A stretch of 9,009 nucleotides of DNA, taken from contig JAZNJM010000094.1 in NCBI GenBank assembly GCA_045578045.1, forward strand, positions 1 through 9,009. Reading direction: 5' to 3'. Origin of the DNA: SIG653 sp045578045. Its GTDB lineage: Bacteria > Bacillota > Clostridia > Oscillospirales > CAG-382. The position numbers were made by a program, and so were the translations under genes. This document shows positions 1-6,352 of this stretch, one piece after another. A model generated the notes under the pieces. The model had not been told where the DNA came from and did not search any database. It saw nothing but the letters and a program-made list of their open reading frames with translations. The stretch's first letter is position 1. Every line of letters begins with the position of its first letter.

Positions 1-97
1 CAACGATTGTTTTGTCCCTTTTTTTACGGATATTATTCTCATAATTACTGTAAAAATGAAATGTTTTTTTGAATGAAAAAACTTATAGAAGAATAAG

Positions 98-1417
98 ATG
101 AAAAAAAATAAAAAAATAAAATTGTTAGTATGTGCAGCATATTTTTTTAGCTATATTGCACGGCAAGGTTATGCAGCATCTTTAACTGAAATAATATATG
201 ATCTTGGAGTTTCAAAATCTCTTGCTGGAATGGCGGTAACGGGAAGTTTTATAGCCTATGGATTGTTTCAGATCGTTAGCGGAATTATCGGAGATAAATT
301 CAAACCTGAGAAAATTGTGTTTATTGGACTTTTAGGAAGTTCGTTGGTAAATCTGCTTGTTTGCATTTTTCCAAATATATACATAATGAACGTTTTATGG
401 TGTATAAATGGAATTTTTCAATCATTGATATGGCCTCCTATTGTCAGAATTTTGGTTGATGAGCTTGGTGTTAAAGAATATTCTTTAACTGTTGTCAGAT
501 TAACTCAGGCTTCTTATGCTTCAACGATTTTGGTTTACATTTTAGCTCCAATTATTATAAAACTTTTGAATTGGCGTTTTGTTTTTGCATTGTTTGGTTT
601 TGCCGCTTTGTGCTTTTCGTTTGTTTGGATAACAAAAACTAAAAAGATTATGTCTGAAGGTCGAGGAAAAAGTATTTCAGTTGAGCTTGACAACGTGGAA
701 TTTTCAGATATTCCAAAAGAAAATAAAACAATACAAACAAAATATAATGAAGAAATAACAAACAAAGAAAATAAAGAAATAAAAACCAAAGATAATAAAG
801 CAATACAACTAAAAGAAGAGAAAAAAGCATACAAAAAACGTTTAATCGCTATGGGATTTATTCCCATATTTATCTCAACGTTTATTGCGGGATTCATTCG
901 GGACGGAATTTCAACGTGGCTTCCAACGTATATTAATGACGTTTATAATCTTGGTTCTTTTTCTTCTATATTAACGGGTGCGGTTATTCCTTTTTGCTGT
1001 GCTTTGTTCCTTGAATTTTTGAACGTTATTGGAGAAAAAATAGGGAATGAAGTAAAAGCCGCTTCTCTTTTTAGTGGAATTGCAGCTTTTTCTTGCGGAG
1101 CGATGTTTTTGCTTTTTTCTAAAATTTCGGCTCTTGACGTTGCTTTTATGGCTTTAATAACAATTTGCGTTCACGGCGTTAATCTTATGTTTGTTTGCAA
1201 TTTGCCAAAACGTTTTTCTAAATACGGTAAAAGCTCAACCTTATCAGGCATACTTAATTCTGCGGTTTATGCAGGGGCGGCTTTATCAATTTACGGAACG
1301 GCGTTTGTGTCAACAGAATATGGTTGGAAAGCAGTTACGCTTATTTGGACTTGCTTGATTTCGATATCATTTATTCTTTGTTTCTCTTGGAGAAAAAGAT
1401 TTATAAGAAACGTATAA
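98..1417 (+). CDS. MFS transporter of the organophosphate:phosphate antiporter (OPA, GlpT/UhpT-like) type
   Basis: A 439-residue polytopic membrane protein with about 12 hydrophobic segments in two halves, the usual MFS length. Segment 1 contains YIARQGY with Arg22, and segment 7 contains GFIRDGISTWLPTY with Arg268. These align by eye with the two phosphate-binding arginines of GlpT (R45 in TM1, R269 in TM7) and with its R-x-G-I-x-x-W-x-P-T-Y context. That supports an OPA carrier exchanging a phosphorylated small molecule for phosphate; the actual substrate cannot be read. After segment 6 the central cytoplasmic loop (about residues 185-250) is long and highly charged because of an octapeptide repeat. 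The start at 98 gives a short Lys-rich N-terminus before TM1, but the ribosome site (AGAAG) is weak. A poor promoter candidate, TTGTTT at 7-12 and TATTAT at 31-36, lies upstream. The gene is monocistronic as far as visible and converges on the lipoprotein gene. Family call is good; substrate is unknown. Confidence 0.85.
   Translation: MKKNKKIKLLVCAAYFFSYIARQGYAASLTEIIYDLGVSKSLAGMAVTGSFIAYGLFQIVSGIIGDKFKPEKIVFIGLLGSSLVNLLVCIFPNIYIMNVLWCINGIFQSLIWPPIVRILVDELGVKEYSLTVVRLTQASYASTILVYILAPIIIKLLNWRFVFALFGFAALCFSFVWITKTKKIMSEGRGKSISVELDNVEFSDIPKENKTIQTKYNEEITNKENKEIKTKDNKAIQLKEEKKAYKKRLIAMGFIPIFISTFIAGFIRDGISTWLPTYINDVYNLGSFSSILTGAVIPFCCALFLEFLNVIGEKIGNEVKAASLFSGIAAFSCGAMFLLFSKISALDVAFMALITICVHGVNLMFVCNLPKRFSKYGKSSTLSGILNSAVYAGAALSIYGTAFVSTEYGWKAVTLIWTCLISISFILCFSWRKRFIRNV
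722..817 (+). repeat. Four tandem 24-bp units coding an octapeptide repeat in the transporter loop
   Basis: Codons 209-240 of the transporter form four consecutive 8-residue units: NKTIQTKY, NEEITNKE, NKEIKTKD and NKAIQLKE. The consensus is N-K-x-I-x-x-K-x, and each unit begins with AAT. The DNA is almost free of G and C and in frame, so unit gain or loss would not break the protein. It lies in the predicted cytoplasmic loop joining the two MFS halves. Loop function is unknown. Confidence 0.7.
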
Positions 1418-1485
1418 CTAAAATGGAATATAGAAAGCCCAAAGGAATATTAAAGGGTAGTTTTTATATTTCTTTGATGTTAAAT

Positions 1486-1524
1486 AAAATGCTGTAAAAA
1501 AACGAGTTTTCTACAGCATTTTTT
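1486..1524. terminator. Hairpin terminator between convergent genes
   Basis: An 11-bp perfect stem (AAAATGCTGTA at 1486-1496 with TACAGCATTTT at 1512-1522) closes a 15-base A/T-rich loop. A run of T follows on the plus strand, ending the transporter transcript. On the minus strand the flank beyond the stem is also T-rich (complement of 1481-1489), so the element may end the lipoprotein transcript too. Confidence 0.8.
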
Positions 1525-1552
1525 ATAAAAATAAGAATTGTCTTTGTTTGTT

Positions 1553-1951
1553 TTATTGTTTTTTGAAAATCAACGTTTCTCCGCTTTCGGTTTTTATCGT
1601 CATAACATTGCTTTCTATTTCGATTTCAAAAGTAAGTGTTGCATATTGGCTTTCAAAAATAAGTTTATTTCCATCGATAGAATAATTAAAGTTTTGAGAA
1701 AAAGTATCTTCTCCGTTTATAACATTAACATATTCAACAGTATCTCCAAGAAATTTCCACCTGATTGAAGAATTGTTTTCATTTGTTTCTGTTTGCCAAG
1801 TTGATTCTTTTCCAATTTCTCCTGAAATAGAATTACTGCAAGAGGCAAAAGAAAAAACAAAAGAAATTACTAAAAACAAAGGTAGAATACGATAAAAAAA
1901 TGATTTTTTAGTTAAAAAAAAGTTTGAACAACTAATTTTTGTATTATCCAT
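1553..1951 (-). CDS. Small secreted lipoprotein of unknown function
   Basis: A 132-residue protein read leftward. The start at 1951 is chosen over an in-frame ATG at 1993 because a GGAGG lies 8 bases before it, and the upstream ATG overlaps the -10 box of the promoter. The N-terminus is basic, then hydrophobic (residues 18-37: FFYRILPLFLVISFVFSFAS), followed by Cys38 in the context FASC. This is a near-consensus lipobox, so the mature protein is probably lipid-anchored outside the membrane. The remaining roughly 95 residues carry Trp and alternating hydrophobics (IRWKFLGDTVEYVNVI, YSIDGNKLIFES, LTFEIEI, VMTIKT), suggesting a small all-beta, lipocalin-like domain. It resembles the short DUF5640-like lipoproteins common in Clostridia, but that is memory rather than a search. 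Function is unknown, and no neighbour points to a role. Confidence 0.75.
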   Translation of the reverse strand: MDNTKISCSNFFLTKKSFFYRILPLFLVISFVFSFASCSNSISGEIGKESTWQTETNENNSSIRWKFLGDTVEYVNVINGEDTFSQNFNYSIDGNKLIFESQYATLTFEIEIESNVMTIKTESGETLIFKKQ

Positions 1952-1959
1952 AAATTGAA

Positions 1960-1964
1960 CCTCC
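1960..1964 (-). promoter_or_regulatory. Shine-Dalgarno site that fixes the lipoprotein start
   Basis: The minus strand reads GGAGG here, 8 bases before the ATG at 1951. No comparable site precedes the alternative in-frame ATG at 1993, so the shorter protein is preferred. Confidence 0.8.
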
Positions 1965-1984
1965 AATTTGTTTTGTGTAGCAAT

Positions 1985-2013
1985 ATTATACATTTGTTTT
2001 TTGAATAAATCAA
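1985..2013 (-). promoter_or_regulatory. Housekeeping-type promoter of the lipoprotein gene
   Basis: On the minus strand, TTGATT (2013-2008) is followed by a 17-base spacer and a perfect TATAAT (1990-1985). Predicted transcription would start near 1978, giving a leader of about 27 bases that contains the GGAGG site. Confidence 0.65.
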
Positions 2014-2104
2014 TATGAAAACGGAAAATTTATAGTATAATAGGCAAAAATTATAAGAGAATAAAATAATAATAATTTGTAAAACAGCAAATATAAAGAG
2101 GAAA

Positions 2105-2155
2105 GAGTGCTAAAAACAAAAGAAAAAATTAGCAGTCTTGCTATGGGAGTGCCAG
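2105..2155. promoter_or_regulatory. CIRCE-like heat-shock operator (HrcA site) with an extra half-site
   Basis: TTAGCAGTC (2129-2137), a 9-base spacer and GAGTGCCAG (2147-2155) match the CIRCE consensus TTAGCACTC-N9-GAGTGCTAA at 15 of 18 positions with the exact spacer. A perfect right half-site, GAGTGCTAA, lies upstream at 2105-2113. CIRCE is the known binding site of the repressor HrcA, and the next rightward gene is a small heat-shock protein, which fits. Against it, the site is about 310 bases before the hsp20 start and no strong promoter overlaps it. A weak option is TATAAT at 2206-2211 with a poor -35. A 23-codon GTG frame also runs through it. Confidence 0.5.
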
Positions 2156-2270
2156 AATTTACAAAATGGAAATAGAAAGATGTATAAATGTTCATAAAAA
2201 ATGAGTATAATAAGGCTGTAATCCAAAAGCAGAATACAAACTTTTCTTAAAGGCGCCAAAAGAAAATGTT

Positions 2271-2300
2271 TTGAAAAATAAGACGGATTGTAGCGATAAT
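2271..2300 (+). promoter_or_regulatory. Candidate promoter of hsp20
   Basis: TTGAAA (2271-2276), an 18-base spacer and GATAAT (2295-2300) give 5 of 6 matches at each box. A start near 2307 would leave a leader of about 160 bases. The region between 1994 and 2467 holds no convincing gene; besides this promoter it contains the lipoprotein promoter and the CIRCE-like site. Confidence 0.4.
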
Positions 2301-2455
2301 ATAAAACTGATTTGAAAACTAATACGTTTCTGTTTTACTGTCTATTTTGGATTATTAAAAAGGAGAATTTTTATATATAAAATAAGTTAATATTATTTTT
2401 GATTAAAGTAATTCGCTTTTGTTTATTGCAATTACTGAAAATTATAGTTTTAAAT

Positions 2456-2460
2456 GGAGG
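2456..2460 (+). promoter_or_regulatory. Shine-Dalgarno site that fixes the hsp20 start
   Basis: GGAGG sits 7 bases before the ATG at 2468. An in-frame TTG at 2399 would add 23 residues but has no ribosome site, and the added residues do not resemble an Hsp20 N-terminus. The ATG at 2468 is therefore the start. Confidence 0.9.
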
Positions 2461-2467
2461 AAATGTT

Positions 2468-2890
2468 ATGTTTAATTTAATACCTTATGTATACGGAAGA
2501 AGAGAGCTTGATCCTTTCAGAGAGTTTGAAAAACTTGAACGAGAAATTTTTGCTTCAAGAAGACCTTTTGGTTTCAGAACAGACGTTAAAGATTTGGGTG
2601 AAAAATACGTTCTTGAAGCCGAGCTTCCAGGATTCAAAAAAGAAAATATAAACGTAGAGGTTGAAGACGGAAAGCTGACAATCGTTGCAGAACGCTCTGA
2701 CGAAAAAAGTGAATCCGAAGAAAATATTATCCACCGTGAAAGGATTTATGGAACATTCACAAGAAGTTTTGACGTTTCAACTGTTCAGACTGATGAAATA
2801 ACCGCATCTTTTGTTGATGGCATTTTATCCCTTGACCTTCCAAAGAAGAAAGAAGAAGAACCAAAAACAAGAAAACTTGAAATAAAATAA
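2468..2890 (+). CDS. Small heat-shock protein, Hsp20/alpha-crystallin family
   Basis: A 140-residue ATP-independent holdase chaperone that binds unfolding proteins in the cytoplasm; the length is typical of bacterial family members. A short N-terminal arm (1-36) with MFNLIPY and an amphipathic Leu/Glu/Arg stretch is followed by the alpha-crystallin domain at about 37-126. Recognisable strands include FRTDVKDLGEKYVLEAELPG, then VEVEDGKLTIVAE. The family signature A-x-x-x-D-G-I-L-x-L-x-x-P-K lies at 113-126. The C-terminal tail ends RKLEIK, with LEI at 137-139 as the I-x-I-type motif that docks neighbouring subunits in the oligomer. The gene stands alone, with a strong ribosome site and its own terminator. 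A CIRCE-like element upstream suggests HrcA repression. The family call is secure; the regulation is an inference. Confidence 0.95.
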   Translation: MFNLIPYVYGRRELDPFREFEKLEREIFASRRPFGFRTDVKDLGEKYVLEAELPGFKKENINVEVEDGKLTIVAERSDEKSESEENIIHRERIYGTFTRSFDVSTVQTDEITASFVDGILSLDLPKKKEEEPKTRKLEIK

Positions 2891-2909
2891 TAAAAAGCCT
2901 CAGCTCTTA

Positions 2910-2950
2910 AAAATGGCGTTTTCCTTTTGGGGAAAACGCCATTTTGTGTT
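2910..2950 (+). terminator. Strong hairpin terminator after hsp20
   Basis: A perfect 15-bp inverted repeat (arms 2910-2924 and 2931-2945; core ATGGCGTTTTCC / GGAAAACGCCAT) encloses a 6-base loop and ends in a T-rich run. It begins 19 bases after the hsp20 stop codon. An A-run before the left arm would also give a U-run on the other strand. Confidence 0.9.
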
Positions 2951-2981
2951 AATAATAGTTAAAAAAGGTTTTAAGATTATT
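2951..2981. repeat. AT-only imperfect inverted repeat
   Basis: AATAAT-ag-TTAAAA-aagg-TTTTAA-g-ATTATT can fold into a 12-bp stem with a small internal asymmetry. It directly follows the hsp20 terminator. Being pure A/T at the stem it may be fortuitous. The whole stretch 2946-3211 otherwise shows no gene, only very AT-rich DNA and one further inverted repeat at 3083-3118. Confidence 0.35.
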
Positions 2982-3082
2982 ACGTTTATTCCAAATAATT
3001 ATGTTTATAAAAAAAAGACTTTTAATGTTTTTTTATATATTCAAAAACAGCTTTTTAATCTATTTTATATATTATAAAACCG

Positions 3083-3118
3083 ACTATTAATAAAGTTTCT
3101 TCTATATGCATTAATAGT
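3083..3118. promoter_or_regulatory. Spaced 9-bp inverted repeat upstream of the first amylase promoter
   Basis: ACTATTAAT (3083-3091) and ATTAATAGT (3110-3118) are exact reverse complements separated by 18 bases, so their centres are about 27 bases apart. The site is about 95 bases before the -35 box of the amylase promoter. Such spaced dyads can be regulator sites, but no regulator gene is in view and the same dyad is not found before the second amylase. Confidence 0.3.
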
Positions 3119-3211
3119 TAGTTGTGTATCGGATTGAATTTATAGACCATTTATTTGAGGTTTTTGGTTGAAATTAACAAAAAAAAAGAAAATTTTTATG
3201 CAAAAAGCGTA

Positions 3212-3240
3212 TTGAAAAAAATGGCAAAATATGATACAAT
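3212..3240 (+). promoter_or_regulatory. Promoter of the first amylase gene
   Basis: TTGAAA (3212-3217), a 17-base spacer and TACAAT (3235-3240), with TG at 3232-3233 forming an extended -10 (TGATACAAT). Transcription would start near 3247, giving a 45-base leader with AGGAG at 3276-3280. A small imperfect dyad, GGTG-agtg-CACC at 3254-3265, lies just downstream of the start and could be an operator. The promoter closely matches that of the second amylase. Confidence 0.8.
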
Positions 3241-3291
3241 TCTTTGACTACAGGGTGAGTGCACCTAAAAAAATAAGGAGAGAAACATTTT

Positions 3292-6162
3292 ATGAAAAAC
3301 ACAAAAAAGATTGTTTCTATCGGTTTGATAGCTTGTGTGATTATTTCCTTAGTAACCGTACTATGTATAAATATGAACAAAGCTCCAAAAACGGATGCCG
3401 GTGCTTATGAAACAAATGGTCTTGCTAAAAACGTTCAAGACGGTCAGATTCTTCAATGCTGGAACTGGTCTTTTGAAAACATGAGAAAAAATATGTCTAA
3501 AATTGCAGAGCAAGGTTTTTCTGCTGTTCAGACATCACCTATTCAAGGTTCAAAAGAAACAACAAAGGCATCTTGGAGTACAATGTCTAATAGCTGGTGG
3601 GTATACTATCAGCCAATCAATTTTAATATTGAAACAAATACATACAATGCTTTAGGTACTTCTGCTGAATTTAAAGCAATGTGTGATGAAGCTGAAAAAT
3701 ACGGAATTAAAGTTATTGTTGACGCAGTTTTAAATCACACTGCAAACAACAACGGTAACAACAGCATTTCTACTTTAGTTCCCGCAGACCTTCGTAATGA
3801 TACGAGCTGTTGGCACGATATTACAAGAGATAGCTGGTATGAATCACGTTGGGATATAACTCAATTCTGTATGGGCGGTATTCCTGACCTCAATACAAGC
3901 AACACTAAGGTACAGCAATATGCTATATCTTTCCTTAAAGAATGTATTGATGCAGGTGCAGACGGTTTCCGTTTTGACGGTGCAAAACATATTGAAGTTC
4001 CAACAGACTACGATTACGCAAGTGATTTCTGGCCAAACGTTCTTGGTGCAACAACAAGCTATGCGCAGAACACAAAAGGATTTACACCTTATTATTACGG
4101 TGAAATTCTTGATGGACCTTCAGGATCTTCTGATAGAGCAAATGCACAAACAACTATTAACTCTTATATGAGTTATATGAGCGTTACGCAAAGCTCTGTT
4201 TCTGATTCTATTCGTAACTCAGTTGCAGGCGGAAACGCATCGGGCGCAGCAAGAAGCGATTTCTATTTCGATGACGGTGCTTTAGCTAAAGGTTCAAAAT
4301 CAGTTCTTTGGAACGAATCTCACGATACTTATATTCACGGTGGTTCCGGAAGCATTAGCGTTTCCAATATGAACAAAACTTGGGCAATTGTTGGTGCAAG
4401 AAACGAAGCATCAGGTTTGTATATGGCTCGTCCTTCTTCTAATTCCGATATGTTAGGTACAGCAGGTATAACAGGTTGGGCAAATAAAGAAGTTAAAGCT
4501 GTAAACCAATTCAAAAATAAATTTATTGGTCAAAGCGAATACATTTCATCAAGTGGTTCTATCGTTATCAACGAAAGAGGAAACTCTGGTGCAGTTCTCG
4601 TTAACGTTGGCGGAAACTCTACAAACGTTAGCGTGAAAGCAAACAAACTTGCAAATGGCACTTATAAAGATGCTATAACAGGTAACACTTTCACAGTATC
4701 CGGCGGTTACATCAAAGGTAACATTGGTTCAACGGGTATTGCTGTAATTACTTCTGAGTCTGGTTCTGGTTCAACTGAATCTGGAAACTCTTCCGTTTCA
4801 ATCCTAGAAACAACAGCAACTCCAACTATTTATTTTGACAATTCTTCATACAAATGGTCAAAGGTATATGCATACGTATACACAGATGCATCACAGAATG
4901 CAACTTGGCCAGGCAAAGCAATGACTCTTGATTCTGAAACAGGATATTATAAGCTCACCATCCCGAGCTCTCTTGCATACGGAAGAGTAATCTTTACACA
5001 AAGCGCAAACGCAACAACGAAGAGATATCCTGCCGACCAGCAACCAGGTCTTGAAATTAATGCAAAAGATATGATTTTCTCAGCTAAAAACAGCTGGAAA
5101 GAATACGTTGCAGAAACAACTCAACCTGAAACTCCTTCAACAGATTCAAGTTCAACATCTCAACCCGAAACTCCTTCAACAGATTCAGGTTCAACGTCTC
5201 AACCCGAAACTCCTTCAACGCCTGAGGTTACTGCAACTCCAACTATTTATTTTGACAACACTTCATACAAATGGTCAAAAGTATACGCATATGTATACAC
5301 AGATAAAGCACAAAACGCTTCGTGGCCAGGTAAAGCAATGACTCTTGATTCTTCAACGGGTTATTACAAGCTCACCCTTCCAAGCTCTCTTGCTAACGGC
5401 AGAGTAATCTTTACACAAAGTGCTAATGCAACAACGAAAAGATATCCCGCTGACCAGCAACCAGGTCTTGAAATCAATTCTAAAGATATGATTTTCTCAG
5501 CTAATAATAGCTGGAAAGAATACGTTGCACCAGCAAAGACTATAATCTATTTTGATAACGCTTCATACAATTGGTCAAAAGTATATGCTTATATTTATAC
5601 TGATACAACACAAAACGCATATTGGCCAGGTAAAGCAATGACTCTTGATTCTTCAACGGGCTATTATAAACTTGAAGTTCCAAGTCAGTTGGTAAACGGA
5701 AGAGTTATCTTTACGGAAAGTGCATCCGCAACTACAAACAGATATCCCGCAGATCAACAGCCTGGTCTTGAAATTGGCGGAACTTCCAAAATTTTCACAG
5801 CAGGTAAAAAATGGGGTGAATTAAGCACAGCTGTTTCTGCTTCATCTACTGCATCAACAGTTTATTCTTCAAGCAAAACAGCAACTTCAAGCTCAACTCA
5901 GACTTCAACAGGAACGTTGCAAAAACTCAGCAAGTATAATTCCTCGATTTATAAAGGAAGAACGACAACTGCAAAAGCAACAATTACAGGCGGCTCAGTA
6001 ACTTGGAGTTCAAGCAACCCTAACGTTGTTACAGTTGCTGTTAAGTCAACGACAGCAACAACGTCTACAGTTACCTTGAAAGGTATTTCTGTTGGTACGG
6101 CAACAGTTACTTGTACCCATTCTGACGGAACAACAAAAACTATAAAGGTTACTGTTAAATAA
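3292..6162 (+). CDS. Secreted alpha-amylase, AmyE-like GH13, with three CBM26 modules and a BIG2 domain
   Basis: A 956-residue extracellular endo-acting alpha-1,4-glucanase expected to cut starch. A hydrophobic export segment (7-26) follows a Lys-rich start. The GH13 barrel covers about 50-400 with all signatures: YQP at 106-108, region I DAVLNH at 144-149, region II GFRFDGAKH with Arg227, nucleophile Asp229 and His233, region III YGEIL with acid/base Glu271, and region IV NESHDTY with His344 and Asp345. These and RWDITQ match Bacillus subtilis AmyE, i.e. subfamily GH13_28. A beta domain follows to about 490. CBM26 starch-binding modules lie at about 510-606, 649-745 and 750-844, joined by a Pro/Thr/Ser linker with a 13-residue repeat. 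A Ser/Thr linker then leads to a BIG2 Ig-like domain at about 876-956. No dockerin or sortase signal is present. It has its own promoter and terminator and lies 190 bases before its paralogue. Confidence 0.95.
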   Translation: MKNTKKIVSIGLIACVIISLVTVLCINMNKAPKTDAGAYETNGLAKNVQDGQILQCWNWSFENMRKNMSKIAEQGFSAVQTSPIQGSKETTKASWSTMSNSWWVYYQPINFNIETNTYNALGTSAEFKAMCDEAEKYGIKVIVDAVLNHTANNNGNNSISTLVPADLRNDTSCWHDITRDSWYESRWDITQFCMGGIPDLNTSNTKVQQYAISFLKECIDAGADGFRFDGAKHIEVPTDYDYASDFWPNVLGATTSYAQNTKGFTPYYYGEILDGPSGSSDRANAQTTINSYMSYMSVTQSSVSDSIRNSVAGGNASGAARSDFYFDDGALAKGSKSVLWNESHDTYIHGGSGSISVSNMNKTWAIVGARNEASGLYMARPSSNSDMLGTAGITGWANKEVKAVNQFKNKFIGQSEYISSSGSIVINERGNSGAVLVNVGGNSTNVSVKANKLANGTYKDAITGNTFTVSGGYIKGNIGSTGIAVITSESGSGSTESGNSSVSILETTATPTIYFDNSSYKWSKVYAYVYTDASQNATWPGKAMTLDSETGYYKLTIPSSLAYGRVIFTQSANATTKRYPADQQPGLEINAKDMIFSAKNSWKEYVAETTQPETPSTDSSSTSQPETPSTDSGSTSQPETPSTPEVTATPTIYFDNTSYKWSKVYAYVYTDKAQNASWPGKAMTLDSSTGYYKLTLPSSLANGRVIFTQSANATTKRYPADQQPGLEINSKDMIFSANNSWKEYVAPAKTIIYFDNASYNWSKVYAYIYTDTTQNAYWPGKAMTLDSSTGYYKLEVPSQLVNGRVIFTESASATTNRYPADQQPGLEIGGTSKIFTAGKKWGELSTAVSASSTASTVYSSSKTATSSSTQTSTGTLQKLSKYNSSIYKGRTTTAKATITGGSVTWSSSNPNVVTVAVKSTTATTSTVTLKGISVGTATVTCTHSDGTTKTIKVTVK
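4819..5823 (+). repeat. Three CBM26 starch-binding module repeats in the first amylase
   Basis: Modules of about 95 codons lie at 4819-5109, 5236-5526 and 5539-5823. Each has IYFDN-(A/S/T)SY-x-WSKVYAY, the WPGKAMTLDS motif, GRVIFT, RYPADQQPGLEI and, except in the third, a final SWKEYV. The Tyr/Trp clusters (YAY, WPG) are where CBM26 aromatic sugar-binding residues lie. Modules 1 and 2 are also very alike in DNA, for example the stretch coding RYPADQQPGLEI, pointing to recent tandem duplication. Confidence 0.85.
5122..5238 (+). repeat. 39-bp tandem repeat coding a Pro/Ser/Thr linker
   Basis: Three units begin at 5122, 5161 and 5200; each encodes QPETPSTDS(S/G)STS, and the third diverges after QPETPST. 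It forms a flexible linker between CBM26 modules 1 and 2, a likely site for length change by slippage. Confidence 0.8.
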
Positions 6163-6188
6163 GTCTTTTAATAATAGTATAATCTATG

Positions 6189-6216
6189 ACGAACACCCTT
6201 TTGGGTGTTCGTTTTT
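6189..6216 (+). terminator. Terminator of the first amylase gene
   Basis: A perfect 10-bp stem, ACGAACACCC (6189-6198) with GGGTGTTCGT (6203-6212), has a TTTT loop and is followed by TTTT. It lies 26 bases after the stop codon, so the second amylase needs its own promoter. Confidence 0.9.
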
Positions 6217-6251
6217 GTTTGCTTTTTGTTTTATTAAATATTAAAACAGTA

Positions 6252-6280
6252 TTGAAAACCCTGAAAAAATATGATATAAT
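6252..6280 (+). promoter_or_regulatory. Promoter of the second amylase-like gene
   Basis: TTGAAA (6252-6257), a 17-base spacer and a perfect TATAAT (6275-6280) with an upstream TG make an extended -10 promoter. Compared from 6249 with the first amylase promoter from 3209, 26 of 32 bases agree, including the AAAATATGATA run in the spacer. The leader to 6352 is about 65 bases with two short dyads (ATTAC-tat-GTAAT at 6301-6313 and ACTA-ag-TAGT at 6329-6338). It has a GGGAG ribosome site at 6339-6343, 9 bases before the ATG. Confidence 0.8.
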
Positions 6281-6352
6281 CAATTATGTGATATTATCTA
6301 ATTACTATGTAATAGTGCATATACAGATACTAAGTAGTGGGAGTATAAGCTG

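Noticed and set aside
2107..2178. A 23-codon frame starting GTG with a weak upstream GAGG, overlapping the CIRCE-like site
   Set aside because: Too short, with poor ribosome spacing (about 5 bases) and no recognisable product; the operator reading explains the sequence better.
2010..2195. A 61-codon leftward frame rich in Phe, Leu and Tyr
   Set aside because: Composition is what AT-rich noncoding DNA gives; no ribosome site, and it covers the lipoprotein promoter and CIRCE-like element.
2360..2365. AAGGAG resembling a ribosome site
   Set aside because: No start codon follows at a usable distance, so it is an orphan match.
2399..2467. In-frame TTG extension of hsp20
   Set aside because: No ribosome site before it, while GGAGG stands 7 bases before the ATG at 2468.
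3200..3216. Possible catabolite-repression (cre) site near the first amylase promoter
   Set aside because: TGCAAAAAGCG has the central CG three bases too far from the TG; it does not meet the cre consensus.
3355..3369. Possible lipobox at Cys25 of the first amylase (TVLC)
   Set aside because: The residue before Cys is Leu rather than Gly, Ala or Ser, so lipidation is unlikely.
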